NCBI RefSeq assembly: GCF_020782115.1
Contig: NZ_JAJGMW010000007.1
Location: 104,897 to 168,896, forward strand
Length of the DNA stretch: 64,000 nucleotides
Direction: 5' to 3'
From: Leeuwenhoekiella parthenopeia
Lineage (GTDB): Bacteria; Bacteroidota; Bacteroidia; Flavobacteriales; Flavobacteriaceae
A model generated the notes under the pieces. It saw only the letters and a list, made by a program, of their open reading frames with translations. It did no database searches and was not told the origin of the DNA. The translations under genes were made by a program, and so were the position numbers. Of the stretch, positions 37,470 through 47,031 are shown piece by piece. Each line of letters begins with the position of its first letter. Within the stretch, counting starts at the first letter, position 1.

Positions 37470-37991
37470 GTGTACGAAAAAACCTTTCCCAATAAACGTT
37501 TTGCCATCACGGCAGCCTTTTTAAAAGAAGTGCTTCCGCCCGGCAGCAGCATTCTGGATCTTGGAGTTGAAAATCCGTTTTCTGAGATCATGAAAAAAGA
37601 GGGTTATCAGGTAACCAACACAAGCGGAGAAGATTTAGACCTGTACACAAACGCGGTGCAAAACACCGATGCAGATGCGGTTACCGCTTTTGAAATTTTC
37701 GAACATTTACTCGCTCCCTTTAATGTGCTGAAGGATATTAAAGCCGATAAACTCGTGGCCAGCATTCCGCTTAAACTGTGGTTTGCCCCTGCTTATCGCA
37801 GCAAAACCGATCAATGGGACAGGCATTATCACGAGTTTGAAGACTGGCAGTTTGACTGGCTTTTAGAAAAGTCGGGCTGGGAAATCAAAAAACGCAAACA
37901 GTTTACGCATCCTGTAAAAAAACTGGGTTTACGCCCGCTTTTGCGCCTGTTTACACCGCGCTATTATTTAATTTACGCAGAGCGGAAATGA
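37470..37991 (+). CDS. Class I SAM-dependent methyltransferase
   Basis: 173 residues from the GTG at 37470. A compact Rossmann methyltransferase: motif I SILDLGVENPFSEIMKKEGY, motif II-like TNTSGEDLD, and motif IV-like AVTAFEIFEHLLAPFNVL. The segment RHYHEFEDWQFDWLLEKSGW resembles methyltransferases acting in glycan or lipid modification. Its stop overlaps the GT2 start as ATGA (4 bases), so the two products are coupled and may act on the same molecule. Acceptor unknown. Confidence 0.82.
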   Translation: MYEKTFPNKRFAITAAFLKEVLPPGSSILDLGVENPFSEIMKKEGYQVTNTSGEDLDLYTNAVQNTDADAVTAFEIFEHLLAPFNVLKDIKADKLVASIPLKLWFAPAYRSKTDQWDRHYHEFEDWQFDWLLEKSGWEIKKRKQFTHPVKKLGLRPLLRLFTPRYYLIYAERK

Positions 37992-38836
37992 GAATAGCTG
38001 TCATTATACCGGCGTATAACGAGGCCGATTTAATCGCAAAAACGCTCGACTCGCTTTTGGCTCAAAGTTATAAAGCCGAAATCATCATCGTGGTTGATGA
38101 CGGAAGCACAGACGATACTCCTAAAATCATCGCTTCCTATTCTGAAAAGCATCCGGAAATACAGTTGGTTGAAAAAAATTCGGAAGCTGCCCACCTCCCC
38201 GGAAGTAAAGTCGTGCAGGCTTTTAACTACGGCCTGAAGCATTTGAAAAGCGATTATGACCTGCTGTGCAAGTTTGACGCAGACTTGATTTTTCCCGCTG
38301 ATTATCTAAAAACCGTAAATCAGGCATTTGAACAAAACTCAGAGCTCGGGATGTACGGCGGTTTTTGTTATGTAGAACGCAACGGCAGCTGGGAACTCGA
38401 AAACCTCACCAACAAAGATCATATACGCGGTGCCCTTAAATGCTATCGCAAAGCCTGCTTTGAAGCCATTGGCGGACTCAAAACCGCGATGGGATGGGAT
38501 ACGCTAGACGAACTTTTGGCACAATACCACGGCTGGGAAGTGGCCACCAATACTTCTTTGCAGGTAAAGCATCTCAAACCAACCGGGCATACCTATTCGG
38601 CTAAAGCCAAATACAAACAAGGCGAGGCATTTTATGGAATGCGCTATGGTTTTATCCTTACCGCGATTGCTTCGGCAAAACTGGCGATGCGTAAAAAGAG
38701 CCCCAAGCTCTTTAAAGAGTATCTGGCCGGATACTTTAAAGCACAAAAAAAACACCTTCCCTTTTTGGTCACAAAAGAAGAAGGTGCTTTTATTCGTAAG
38801 CTCCGCTGGAAAAAGATCCAGGAGAAATTATTCTAA
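37988..38836 (+). CDS. Glycosyltransferase family 2
   Basis: 282 residues. GT-A fold with the GT2 opening RIAVIIPAYNEADLIAKTLDSLLAQ, nucleotide-binding VVDDGSTDDTPKII, and the metal-binding aspartates in LLCKFDADLIFP. A central GGLKTAMGWDTLDELL helps hold the acceptor. No membrane helix, so it works in the cytoplasm on a nucleotide-sugar donor. Coupled by overlap to the methyltransferase. Convergent with the phosphatase gene, overlapping by 9 bases. Confidence 0.88.
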   Translation: MRIAVIIPAYNEADLIAKTLDSLLAQSYKAEIIIVVDDGSTDDTPKIIASYSEKHPEIQLVEKNSEAAHLPGSKVVQAFNYGLKHLKSDYDLLCKFDADLIFPADYLKTVNQAFEQNSELGMYGGFCYVERNGSWELENLTNKDHIRGALKCYRKACFEAIGGLKTAMGWDTLDELLAQYHGWEVATNTSLQVKHLKPTGHTYSAKAKYKQGEAFYGMRYGFILTAIASAKLAMRKKSPKLFKEYLAGYFKAQKKHLPFLVTKEEGAFIRKLRWKKIQEKLF

Positions 38837-40468
38837 AACCTCAGCGATCACTTTGCCGGTGGTCCCATTAGGAAATTCAATACCTAAAAGTGCGGCGATG
38901 GTAGGCGCGATATCCGGAATTTCGGTAAGCTCGTAGGTTTTCCCTTTTTTGATTCCGGCTCCGTAAAACAAGAGCGGCGCGTGCGTATCATAGGAAAATG
39001 CTGAGCCGTGCGTAGACCCGGTACGTGAATAACTGATTACCCCGGGATCAAGTACCAGAAACACATCTCCGCTACGCTTTTGGTTAAAACCTTTCTGAAT
39101 CAAAGCCCCAACACCGCTGGTATAATTGGCCTGATTGAGTTCGGCGCGGGTGTATACTTTATCCATAAGATCGTATTGCAGGGCAAAATGCGCGATTTTT
39201 TGCTGAAGCGCTTCGGCATTGATTTCTGCCGCGGCAAGATTTTCATAATTGAAAAACACCTGATAATTTGAAATATCTTCAATCAAATCTTCTTCTCCAT
39301 ATTCAGAAACGACAAACTCATTTAGTGCAGTTTCAAAAGCCCGATTATCAAAATAGCCTGACGGGATTTTATTAGCACTCAAATACGCCGGAACATTGAC
39401 CGCCCCATGGTCTGCGGTTAAGAAAACGGTATAATTGCCTTTACCTACTTTTTGATCTAAAGCATCAAGCAGACGCTCCAGATCGAGATCGAGGCGCACG
39501 TACATATCTTCAACTTCCTTCGAATTGACTCCGAAATTGTGACCTACATAATCGGTCGCGCTGTAACTCACCGCCAGGAAATCGGTATCTGAATCCTGAC
39601 CTAAGCCTTCGGCATCAAGAGCCTCTAGTGCAAAGTCGGTAGTCAGATTGTTTCCATAAGGAGTTGATTTTAAAAGCGAATAGCCTCCGTTCTGTTCAGC
39701 TAATTCCGCCAGGTCATATGGAAAAACAGCATCCTCCTTACCTCTGAATCCGCCTTCATACGTATTGAGATCGTCCCCGCTTTCGATATAATTTTCAATA
39801 GGTTTTAGGGTATTCCATTCTTTCAGGTAACTTTTCGCTTTCGCGGAAGCGTTAAAATCCTGAACCCATTTTGGTAATTCGTTCATATACCAGGTACTGG
39901 TAATCCACTTGCCTTCGTCACCACCTTCAAACCAGTAGGCCGCATTGGCCGTATGACCCGCCGGAAGGATTGCCCCGCGGTCTTTCAGCGAAATACCGAT
40001 AGTCTTACCGCGCATTTGGGTATGCAAACGGTTTTGGTCTGTAACCGTCGTCGTAAGCATACGATGCGGCGACATCTGCCCCGCAGGGCCGTCAATCCCA
40101 ACTGAAGCTACCGTGGTATCGCCTGCGCAATAGACCTGCTGCTTTTCAAATTTGTTGTACCAGTTGTTTGAAATGATACCGTGATTGGCCGGTGTAGTCC
40201 CGGTGTAAATAGAAGCATGACCCGGCCCTGTGTAGGTGGGTACATAATTAAAATGATTGTTGCGGCACTCAAAACCGTCTGACATCAGGCGTTTAAAACC
40301 CCTGTCACCAAATTGCGCTTCAAAACGGGTGAGGTAGTCAAATCGCATCTGATCAACGACAATACCTACCACTAATTTGGGCTTCTGAGAGGCAGTCTGC
40401 GCGTTAGCGGGCTGAAACCCCAGCGCAGCAAGACCAAAAAGAAGCATTTTAATGTTTTTAAATTTCAT
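38828..40468 (-). CDS. PafA-type alkaline phosphatase family protein
   Basis: 546 residues with signal peptide MKFKNIKMLLFGLAALGFQPANAQ, so periplasmic. Metal ligand Asp39 lies in VVDQM, and the nucleophile is Thr80 in YTGPGHASIYTGTTPANHG, the threonine form characteristic of PafA rather than serine-type PhoA. Further metal sites are in FLTADHGAVNVPAY and STHGSAFSYDTHAPLLFYG. PafA removes phosphate from diverse monoesters outside the cytoplasm. Phosphate control is not visible in the sequence. A TAGTTTTG -7 box appears upstream on the minus strand. Confidence 0.9.
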   Translation of the reverse strand: MKFKNIKMLLFGLAALGFQPANAQTASQKPKLVVGIVVDQMRFDYLTRFEAQFGDRGFKRLMSDGFECRNNHFNYVPTYTGPGHASIYTGTTPANHGIISNNWYNKFEKQQVYCAGDTTVASVGIDGPAGQMSPHRMLTTTVTDQNRLHTQMRGKTIGISLKDRGAILPAGHTANAAYWFEGGDEGKWITSTWYMNELPKWVQDFNASAKAKSYLKEWNTLKPIENYIESGDDLNTYEGGFRGKEDAVFPYDLAELAEQNGGYSLLKSTPYGNNLTTDFALEALDAEGLGQDSDTDFLAVSYSATDYVGHNFGVNSKEVEDMYVRLDLDLERLLDALDQKVGKGNYTVFLTADHGAVNVPAYLSANKIPSGYFDNRAFETALNEFVVSEYGEEDLIEDISNYQVFFNYENLAAAEINAEALQQKIAHFALQYDLMDKVYTRAELNQANYTSGVGALIQKGFNQKRSGDVFLVLDPGVISYSRTGSTHGSAFSYDTHAPLLFYGAGIKKGKTYELTEIPDIAPTIAALLGIEFPNGTTGKVIAEVLE

Positions 40469-40580
40469 AATCTGCAGTTTTACCTTGCAAAACTAAGGCT
40501 TTAGACCAATAATAAGATTAAGTTAATCTTAAATAGCCTTCCCGTCTATTTTTGCTATTTTTAAAGCTGAAAAATACACT

Positions 40581-41318
40581 ATGGGATACCTGAAAGAGAT
40601 CGGTGCTTATTTTATGATGATTAAGGGTGTTTTTATAAAACCTACGAAAACATCTGTACTTAGAAATCTTATTTTAAAAGAAATTGACGACCTGATTATC
40701 GGCTCGCTGGGTATTGTTTGCTTTATTTCGTTTTTCGTGGGTGGTGTGGTTGCGATTCAAACCGCATTGAATATGGACAACCCTATTCTACCTAAATCCC
40801 TCATTGGTTTTGCTTCAAGACAATCTATCATTCTTGAGTTTGCGCCTACCTTCATTTCGATCATTATGGCCGGAAAGGTGGGGTCATTTATCACTTCGAG
40901 CATAGGAACGATGCGGGTTACCGAACAGATAGATGCGCTCGAGGTAATGGGGATCAACTCGCTGAATTATCTGGTTTTCCCAAAAATCATCGCGATGCTA
41001 TTCTATCCCTTTGTAATCGCAATTGCGATGTTCCTGGGTATATTAGGAGGTTATGCAGCAGCGGTTTTCGGCGGGTTTGCCACTGGAGATCAGTTTATAC
41101 AGGGGCTTCAGGAAGATTTTGTGCCGTTTCAACTGGTTTACGCATTTATAAAGACCTTTATTTTTGCCCTTTTACTGGCGACCATTCCTTCCTATTTTGG
41201 ATATTATATGAAAGGTGGAGCTTTAGAAGTTGGTAAAGCCAGTACCACCTCTTTTGTATGGACGAGTGTGTTTATCATTCTCTCAAACTATTTAGTCACC
41301 CAATTACTTTTAAGCTAA
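40581..41318 (+). CDS. mlaE: MlaE-type ABC transporter permease
   Basis: 245 residues with five or six membrane helices. MlaE hallmarks: GGVVAIQTALN, EFAPTFISIIMAGKVGSFITSSIGTMRVTEQIDALEVMGIN, and LVFPKIIAMLFYPFV. In Gram-negative bacteria MlaE is the permease of the complex that moves phospholipids between membranes to keep outer-membrane asymmetry. Its stop overlaps the ATP-binding gene by one base (TAATG). No MCE-domain (MlaD) gene follows here, so that part is encoded elsewhere. A TATTTTTG box lies at 40547-40554. Confidence 0.92.
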   Translation: MGYLKEIGAYFMMIKGVFIKPTKTSVLRNLILKEIDDLIIGSLGIVCFISFFVGGVVAIQTALNMDNPILPKSLIGFASRQSIILEFAPTFISIIMAGKVGSFITSSIGTMRVTEQIDALEVMGINSLNYLVFPKIIAMLFYPFVIAIAMFLGILGGYAAAVFGGFATGDQFIQGLQEDFVPFQLVYAFIKTFIFALLLATIPSYFGYYMKGGALEVGKASTTSFVWTSVFIILSNYLVTQLLLS

Positions 41319-42088
41319 TGATTGAAGTTAAAGAATTAAAGAAAGGATTTGGTGGTGACGAACTCGTTTTAAAAGGTATTTCGACCACGTTTGAGAAAGG
41401 CAAAACCAATTTGATCATTGGCCAGTCTGGCTCGGGTAAAACCGTGTTTTTAAAATGCCTGCTCGGGCTTTTCAGACCTACGGAAGGGAAAATTGTGTAC
41501 GACGGTGAGGCCTATTCTGAACTGTCTTCAGAAAAGCAACGTACCCTGCGTGAGCAAATGGGAATGGTTTTTCAAGGGAGTGCGCTTTTTGACTCGATGA
41601 CGGTTGAAGAGAACATCATGTTTCCGCTTAAAATGTTTACCAAACAGCGTAAAGCCGAACGTCGCGAGCGTGCCAACGAGGTAATCAAGCGCGTAAACCT
41701 CATCAATGCAAACAATAAATTACCTTCTGAGATTTCGGGGGGTATGCAAAAACGGGTGGCTATTGCACGGGCTATTGTAAATAACCCAAAGTATTTATTT
41801 TGTGATGAACCTAACTCGGGTCTTGACCCGCGTACGGCAACCCTTATTGATAATCTGGTACAGGAAATCACACACGAATATGATATCACTACCATTATCA
41901 ACACCCACGATATGAACTCGGTAATGGAAATTGGAGAGAAAATTGTCTTCCTTCAAAAAGGACGCTTAGCCTGGGAAGGGTCTAAAGAAACCATTTTCAG
42001 AACCGACAATGAGGATGTGACCAACTTCGTGTATTCTTCAGATCTTTTCAAAAAAGTACGGGAAGCGGTTATTAAAGAGCATCAATAA
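41318..42088 (+). CDS. mlaF: MlaF-type ABC transporter ATP-binding protein
   Basis: 256 residues from the ATG at 41318 (MIEVKELKKGFGGDELVL), which forms TAATG with the mlaE stop; an earlier in-frame start at 41258 would lie inside mlaE. Walker A is GQSGSGKT (Lys41), signature EISGGMQKRVAIARA, Walker B YLFCDEPNSGLDP. The adjacent permease and the EISGGM-type signature fit the lipid-transport Mla ATPase. It energises lipid movement by MlaE. Convergent with the DUF389 gene, overlapping by 7 bases. Confidence 0.93.
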   Translation: MIEVKELKKGFGGDELVLKGISTTFEKGKTNLIIGQSGSGKTVFLKCLLGLFRPTEGKIVYDGEAYSELSSEKQRTLREQMGMVFQGSALFDSMTVEENIMFPLKMFTKQRKAERRERANEVIKRVNLINANNKLPSEISGGMQKRVAIARAIVNNPKYLFCDEPNSGLDPRTATLIDNLVQEITHEYDITTIINTHDMNSVMEIGEKIVFLQKGRLAWEGSKETIFRTDNEDVTNFVYSSDLFKKVREAVIKEHQ

Positions 42089-43527
42089 CGGGCGATGGCT
42101 AAGGTATCCAACTGATATTTTAGCTTTAACCAGGTTTTGAGTTTTTGTTCTTCCTTGCGCTTCTGAGCTTCAGTCAATGAAGGCTTCCATTCAATCATAA
42201 AAGTTGGGATCGTATCGGCCTTTTCAAAATTGGTATTAATCGTATTTGAAAAACCAAAGCGCTCAATATCCTCGTAATTCACGTGTACTTCTTCACTCAG
42301 ACTCTGAAACGGTAAAGCCGCCGACTTAAGTCGGTTTAATTCATTTTCCAAAAGCAAAATCTGCTGATTTTTATCTGCGATGGCCTGCTGGTTGTTTGCG
42401 TACAAATCCTCGAGGATTCCGGTTTTAACCTGATTACTTAACTGTTCTGCCATGGCTGTGCTTTGGTCAGCTCCCTGATTGATGCGCAATTCGGCAATTG
42501 TGAGTTTGGGATTTGCAGCAAATTCTTCCTTCCATTTAGCAATGGTGCTTTTAGGAACCAGGTTCCCGATAAGAAACAATTCTACCTTCTTTCCCTTATA
42601 GTCAATATTGGGGCTGAGAATCGAAGTGCCGTCGTGCGTGATGGTTTCTTCCACAAAATTGGTAGCCTCATTTTTAAATACCTGCTCTTTATACAGATTG
42701 TAAAACAAGAACATACTGGGCACCATAACAACAATCCCTATCGCCGAAGCCATCTGACTGATGAAGCGTCGCCTTCTGGAATTGGCGTATTTCACCATCG
42801 GGAAACCCAGCAATTTAGAAACTACAAAAGTCGACAGCGCTATAAACACGGCATTGATGGAGAATAAATATAAGGCTCCGGTTGCATAAGCCCCGTTACC
42901 TATCGCCAGACCATAGCCCACAGTACACAGGGGCGGCATCAAAGCAGTAGCGATTGCAACACCAAAGATCACGCTGGCAATCGTACCTTTTTTAGTCTTG
43001 GCCACGATAAGTGCCAAACCACCAAAAATAGCTACCAAAACATCCAAAATAGTAGGATAGGTTCTTCCTAAGAGCTCTGAGTTGTCTGCTTTAAGCGGAA
43101 TAAGTAAAAAGTAAATAAAAGCTGTGAGTACACTCAGGGAAACCATCACCGCCAGATTGATCATAGATCGCCGAAGCATTTCGACATCATTAATCGCAAG
43201 AGAAAGACCTATACCCACAATAGGACCCATAAGTGGCGAGATTAACATCGCACCGATGATAACTGCTGTACTGCCTACGTTGAGACCAATACTGGCCACA
43301 AAAATGGCAAAAATGAGAATCCAGGCATTGTGCCCTTTAAACGAGATGTCCTTTTTAACCGCTTCAATGGTAGAATCACGGTCGGTATCGTGACGTATGT
43401 CTAAAAGCTCTGATAAAAATACGCGTGTATTTTGCCACAGACTTTTAGCATCACGCTTTACAGCTTCGTTAGAAACCTTTTCAGAACCCGATGAATTTGA
43501 ATTATCCCGTTTTGATTGATCTTCCAT
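42082..43527 (-). CDS. DUF389-family integral membrane protein
   Basis: 481 residues. Six or so membrane helices between about 60 and 290, including FVASIGLNVGSTAVIIGAMLISPLMGPIVGIGLSL and IATALMPPLCTVGYGLAIGNG, which are the DUF389 signatures. The C-terminal 190 residues are soluble and contain a coiled-coil-like helix (about 390-420). The acidic, polar N-terminus carries no signal. The function of DUF389 is unknown; no transport substrate can be assigned. Followed 8 bases upstream by manC in the same direction, so probably one transcript. Confidence 0.9.
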   Translation of the reverse strand: MEDQSKRDNSNSSGSEKVSNEAVKRDAKSLWQNTRVFLSELLDIRHDTDRDSTIEAVKKDISFKGHNAWILIFAIFVASIGLNVGSTAVIIGAMLISPLMGPIVGIGLSLAINDVEMLRRSMINLAVMVSLSVLTAFIYFLLIPLKADNSELLGRTYPTILDVLVAIFGGLALIVAKTKKGTIASVIFGVAIATALMPPLCTVGYGLAIGNGAYATGALYLFSINAVFIALSTFVVSKLLGFPMVKYANSRRRRFISQMASAIGIVVMVPSMFLFYNLYKEQVFKNEATNFVEETITHDGTSILSPNIDYKGKKVELFLIGNLVPKSTIAKWKEEFAANPKLTIAELRINQGADQSTAMAEQLSNQVKTGILEDLYANNQQAIADKNQQILLLENELNRLKSAALPFQSLSEEVHVNYEDIERFGFSNTINTNFEKADTIPTFMIEWKPSLTEAQKRKEEQKLKTWLKLKYQLDTLAIARY

Positions 43528-43535
43528 GAATTGAT

Positions 43536-44630
43536 TTAAACTAAATCTTCCCCGAATTGTTCAGCCACTGCAGCTCGCATCAATTTTACGTCCTGCTCTT
43601 TGGCTTTTGGCATAATCACCAAAACATCCTTACTGTCTACAATGATATAATCTTCAAGGCCTTCAACAACTACGATCTTTCCTTTATCTGAGCGAATCAG
43701 GTTACCGCGGACATCTTTTTTGATGCAACGGGCATTGACCACTACATTTTCAGTCTCATCTTTTTCCAGATTGTCGTAAAGTGCACCCCAGGCTCCCAGA
43801 TCGCTCCAGTCAAAAGTTGCCGGGATTACGCCCACATTTTTACTCTTTTCAAGAATACCGTAGTCGATACTTATGTTTTCGGCTTTGGCATAATTCTCTG
43901 CGATAAAAGCTGCTTCAGCATCCGTATTTAAAGCGTCATAACCCGAATTAAACAGCGCATACATCTCAGGCAGGTATTTTTCAAAAGCCTGAATAATCGC
44001 TTTAGCGCTCCAAATGAAAATTCCGGCATTCCATGAGTAATTACCTTCTGCCAAAAACTGCTTTGCCGTCTCATAATCGGGCTTTTCTTTAAAAGCCTGT
44101 ACTTTTTTTACTTCCGAATCGCCTGAAGTATATTGAATATAACCATATCCCGTATGCGGAAAAGTAGGCTGAATTCCTAAAGTCACAAGAAGCAATTCAT
44201 CGGCAGTATCCTGCTCGCAAGCTTTAAATCCGGTCTCCAGATCATTAAGAAAGGAGTTCTCATCCTCAATCCAGTGGTCACTGGGCGCAACGATCATCAC
44301 TGCATCGGGATTATTTTTGTAAATCTTAAGTGCGGCCAAAAGAATACAGGGTGCGGTGTTACGCATAGCCGGCTCCAGAACAATATTTTGATCTTTTACC
44401 TTAGGTAATTGCTCATTGACCAGAGCTTTGTATTTTTCATTGGTGAGTACCAAAACATTATCTGCAGGTACCGTTTGAGACAATCTCCCAAACGTACGCT
44501 CAATGAGGGTTTCCCCGGCACCTAAAATGTCGTGGAATTGCTTCGGATAATTGGCTTTACTCAAAGGCCAAAAACGGGAACCAACTCCCCCGGCCATAAT
44601 TATTGCGTAATAATTGTCGTTTTTAGTCAT
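43536..44630 (-). CDS. manC: Mannose-1-phosphate guanylyltransferase
   Basis: 364 residues. Nucleotidyltransferase signature MAGGVGSRFWPLSKANYPKQF at residues 12-32, then FKEKPDYETAKQFL with the acceptor-binding lysine and WNAGIFIW. It makes GDP-mannose from GTP and mannose-1-phosphate for envelope glycans and fucose-type sugars. At this length it lacks the C-terminal phosphomannose isomerase domain of bifunctional enzymes. Same strand as the SprT-like gene (4 bases away) and the DUF389 gene; these neighbours do not share an obvious pathway. Confidence 0.93.
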   Translation of the reverse strand: MTKNDNYYAIIMAGGVGSRFWPLSKANYPKQFHDILGAGETLIERTFGRLSQTVPADNVLVLTNEKYKALVNEQLPKVKDQNIVLEPAMRNTAPCILLAALKIYKNNPDAVMIVAPSDHWIEDENSFLNDLETGFKACEQDTADELLLVTLGIQPTFPHTGYGYIQYTSGDSEVKKVQAFKEKPDYETAKQFLAEGNYSWNAGIFIWSAKAIIQAFEKYLPEMYALFNSGYDALNTDAEAAFIAENYAKAENISIDYGILEKSKNVGVIPATFDWSDLGAWGALYDNLEKDETENVVVNARCIKKDVRGNLIRSDKGKIVVVEGLEDYIIVDSKDVLVIMPKAKEQDVKLMRAAVAEQFGEDLV

Positions 44631-44634
44631 GTGC

Positions 44635-45231
44635 TTATTTTAAAAGTTCGACCTCTGCATTAGGCTGAAACAAATAAATTTTTCCCGTTTCGGTTTCTTT
44701 GCATTCATACCGCTTTACAACACGGTTGCCTTTTTGAAAAATCTTACCGTTATAAATCTTAAAAAAACTTCCCTGAGGAATTTCAAATATATAGTTTTTA
44801 TCACTAGGCGGATCAAATTCTTTAAGCGCCAAAGACAAACGAGCATCAGTATCACTGCTCGCTTTGGGGTTTTTAAAGTGATTTGCGATAAGCGGCAAAA
44901 GTTGCTTCGGAAAGATCTCAGGCCTTATAAATGGAAGCATAAGCTTTTGAAAAGTAAATTTCCATTCGTTACCATGCGGCTTGATGCGACTGCCAAATTT
45001 CTTAAAAGCCACCAGATGCGCGATCTCGTGTATGAGCGTAATGAGAAACCGATATTTATTAAGATTGGAGTTTACTGTAATCTGATGACCCCCACCCGGC
45101 ATTTTGCGATAATCGCCATGGCGGGTTACCCGCTCATTTACAATTTTGAGGTGCACCCCAAAGCTTTTGATCAGCTCAAAGACCGGATCAACCGCCTGCT
45201 CAGGTATGTATCGCGCCAAAATTGTTTTCAT
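44635..45231 (-). CDS. SprT-like zinc-dependent protein
   Basis: 198 residues. The zinc motif HEIAH (His68, Glu69, His72) with a downstream KPHGNEWKFTFQ giving the third histidine is the SprT domain. The C-terminal cysteine (RYECKETETGKIYLF) is a remnant of the zinc-ribbon of larger SprT proteins. Eukaryotic relatives (Spartan) digest DNA-protein crosslinks; the bacterial role is open. The start overlaps the SDR stop by 1 base, so coupled translation is likely. Confidence 0.88.
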   Translation of the reverse strand: MKTILARYIPEQAVDPVFELIKSFGVHLKIVNERVTRHGDYRKMPGGGHQITVNSNLNKYRFLITLIHEIAHLVAFKKFGSRIKPHGNEWKFTFQKLMLPFIRPEIFPKQLLPLIANHFKNPKASSDTDARLSLALKEFDPPSDKNYIFEIPQGSFFKIYNGKIFQKGNRVVKRYECKETETGKIYLFQPNAEVELLK

Positions 45232-45914
45232 CAGGGTGTAGAAGCCGAAACCTGTAAAACCTTACCGTTGTAGAATTTATGTGCAGTTAGGGCAAAATTT
45301 GCAATATATGCTGCCATTTCATCGGGTTGAAGAGGCGCCTGATATCCCGGAAACGCTTCTTCAAGCATTTCGGTTTGAACCGCTCCAAGTGCCAATACGT
45401 TAAAAGCGATACCCTGTTCCTTATACTCTTCGGCCAGTAATTCGCTGAGGGTAATTACCGCCCCTTTACTCGAACTATACGCAGCCAGCCCCGGAAACTT
45501 GGCACTACCCTGAACACCACCCATACTGCTTATGGTAAGCACGTGCGAACCGGCATTCATAAAAGGCAATACCGCCTGTGTCAATTGAGCTACACCAAAA
45601 ACATTCACTTCGTATACCCTTTGGAAATCAGCTGCGCTGAGCTTTTCAAAAGGTTTATTCACCAAAGCACCGGCATTGTGGATCAGCGCATCAACAGTTT
45701 GCCATTCTTTTTCAATAAATGTTGCCACCTTACTTAAATCTTCCTCAGAAGATAAATCGAATGACAAAGCCGTAACATTGTTAAGTTTAAGATCAATACA
45801 GGGTTTTTCATTTCGCGAAAGCGCTAAAACCTGATGCCCCTGTTCTGCCAGTTGTTTTACCAGCTCGATACCTATGCCACGGCTGGTTCCTGTAACTATA
45901 ATACGTTTACTCAT
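45231..45914 (-). CDS. Short-chain dehydrogenase/reductase
   Basis: 227 residues. NAD(P)-binding motif TGTSRGIG (residues 8-15), NAG at 80-82, and catalytic Ser130, Tyr146, Lys150 (YSSSK). A classical SDR with complete active site. Substrate unknown. The start overlaps the M28 peptidase stop by 8 bases, and the stop overlaps the SprT-like start, so M28-SDR-SprT-manC-DUF389 form one tightly packed same-strand run. Confidence 0.9.
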   Translation of the reverse strand: MSKRIIVTGTSRGIGIELVKQLAEQGHQVLALSRNEKPCIDLKLNNVTALSFDLSSEEDLSKVATFIEKEWQTVDALIHNAGALVNKPFEKLSAADFQRVYEVNVFGVAQLTQAVLPFMNAGSHVLTISSMGGVQGSAKFPGLAAYSSSKGAVITLSELLAEEYKEQGIAFNVLALGAVQTEMLEEAFPGYQAPLQPDEMAAYIANFALTAHKFYNGKVLQVSASTP

Positions 45915-46965
45915 TCCAGATGATTTCCTGATTTGGGGTGGTTAAAATTCCCTCAAGACCGGGAATTAATTGATTGGCTACGTTAGCCATATGCTCATAA
46001 TTCATTAGGGAAGCTTCATCCCCAACTTTGTGATAATGATCAAAATTGGTGAAGTCAAACGTTGAAACCGTCTGAGCAGGAATTTTAAACACCTGGTAGA
46101 AAGCATAATTATCGCTGCGCTTAAACAGGTTGTATTGTTTGGCCTGTGGCAAGAATCCCAAGACCTTTGCTCCCGCATAGGCATTGAATTGCTCTGCCAT
46201 ATTGCTGTTTTCATACCCCGTAAGATACAGGGTGTAGTCTTTAGCAGCCATAGGCAAACCTACCATCTCAACATTAAACATCACGTAAGGAGTGATCGAC
46301 GTGCTTTTTAAACGTTCGGCAAGATGCGCAGATCCCAGCAATCCCATTTCCTCCGCAGAAAAAAGTGCAAATAAAATACTGCGCTTGTTTGTTTTCGCCT
46401 TCGCGAAATAACGCGCTAAAGCCATTACGGTAGCAGTACCTGAAGCATTATCATTAGCCCCGTTTGCGATAACATCACCGTTTTCGGCCTGAGCAGTACC
46501 AATATGATCGTAATGCGCGCCAATAATGACGTACTCCTTTTTAAGTTCAGGGTCTGTGCCTTCTAAAACACCAACCACATTGAAGCCTGATTTTCCTTTG
46601 GCATCGAATTTATCACGGTATGAAGTAAAATAGGGTTGCACCCCGGCATCCTGAAAGGTTTTGATGATGTAGGTGGCAGCCTCGTCAATTTCCAGAGTTC
46701 CGGTTTCACGACCCTTTAAGGCATCTGAAGCTAAAAACTCCACATCTTTTTGAAGCGCTTCAGGCGAAATGTATTGCTTAAAATCTCTTGCTTTTGGCAG
46801 TTTCTCAGTCGGCTTAAACAGGACTTTTTCAGTCCCATTGTTGGCAGGTACGGTATACCCATTTGAAGCATTCTGGGCTGCGCCCTCGTCAACGGGCTTT
46901 ACCGGACTCGTACTTCCGCAGGCGATCAAAAGAGCGCTGCAAGCTCTTAAAACTAATTTTCTCAT
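45907..46965 (-). CDS. M28-family zinc aminopeptidase, lipoprotein
   Basis: 352 residues from the ATG at 46965, giving the lipoprotein signal MRKLVLRACSALLIAC with lipidated Cys16. The longer frame to 46992 starts with TTG and runs through the pdh terminator. The M28 zinc sites are visible: IIGAHYDHIG, GANDNASGTA, FSAEEMGLLG, MVGLPM and the C-terminal HYHKVGDE. These enzymes trim amino acids from peptides in the envelope. It heads the M28-SDR-SprT run. Confidence 0.9.
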   Translation of the reverse strand: MRKLVLRACSALLIACGSTSPVKPVDEGAAQNASNGYTVPANNGTEKVLFKPTEKLPKARDFKQYISPEALQKDVEFLASDALKGRETGTLEIDEAATYIIKTFQDAGVQPYFTSYRDKFDAKGKSGFNVVGVLEGTDPELKKEYVIIGAHYDHIGTAQAENGDVIANGANDNASGTATVMALARYFAKAKTNKRSILFALFSAEEMGLLGSAHLAERLKSTSITPYVMFNVEMVGLPMAAKDYTLYLTGYENSNMAEQFNAYAGAKVLGFLPQAKQYNLFKRSDNYAFYQVFKIPAQTVSTFDFTNFDHYHKVGDEASLMNYEHMANVANQLIPGLEGILTTPNQEIIWNE

Positions 46966-46975
46966 AAGTTTCAAT

Positions 46976-47006
46976 ATAAAAAATCCCGCCAATATAGACG
47001 GGATTT
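46976..47006 (-). terminator. Terminator of the pdhA-pdhC transcript
   Basis: Read on the minus strand, AAATCCCG and CGGGATTT make an 8-bp stem around a 10-base loop, followed by T residues. It lies between the pdhC stop and the M28 start. Confidence 0.85.
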
Positions 47007-47031
47007 GTATAGTATAAAAATTACATCAGCA

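Noticed and set aside
41258..41317. MlaF start at 41258
   Set aside because: It would lie inside mlaE; the TAATG coupling at 41316-41320 and the normal MIEVKELKKGF start are more convincing.
46966..46992. Longer M28 peptidase N-terminus
   Set aside because: It needs a TTG codon and runs through the pdh terminator, and hides the lipoprotein signal.
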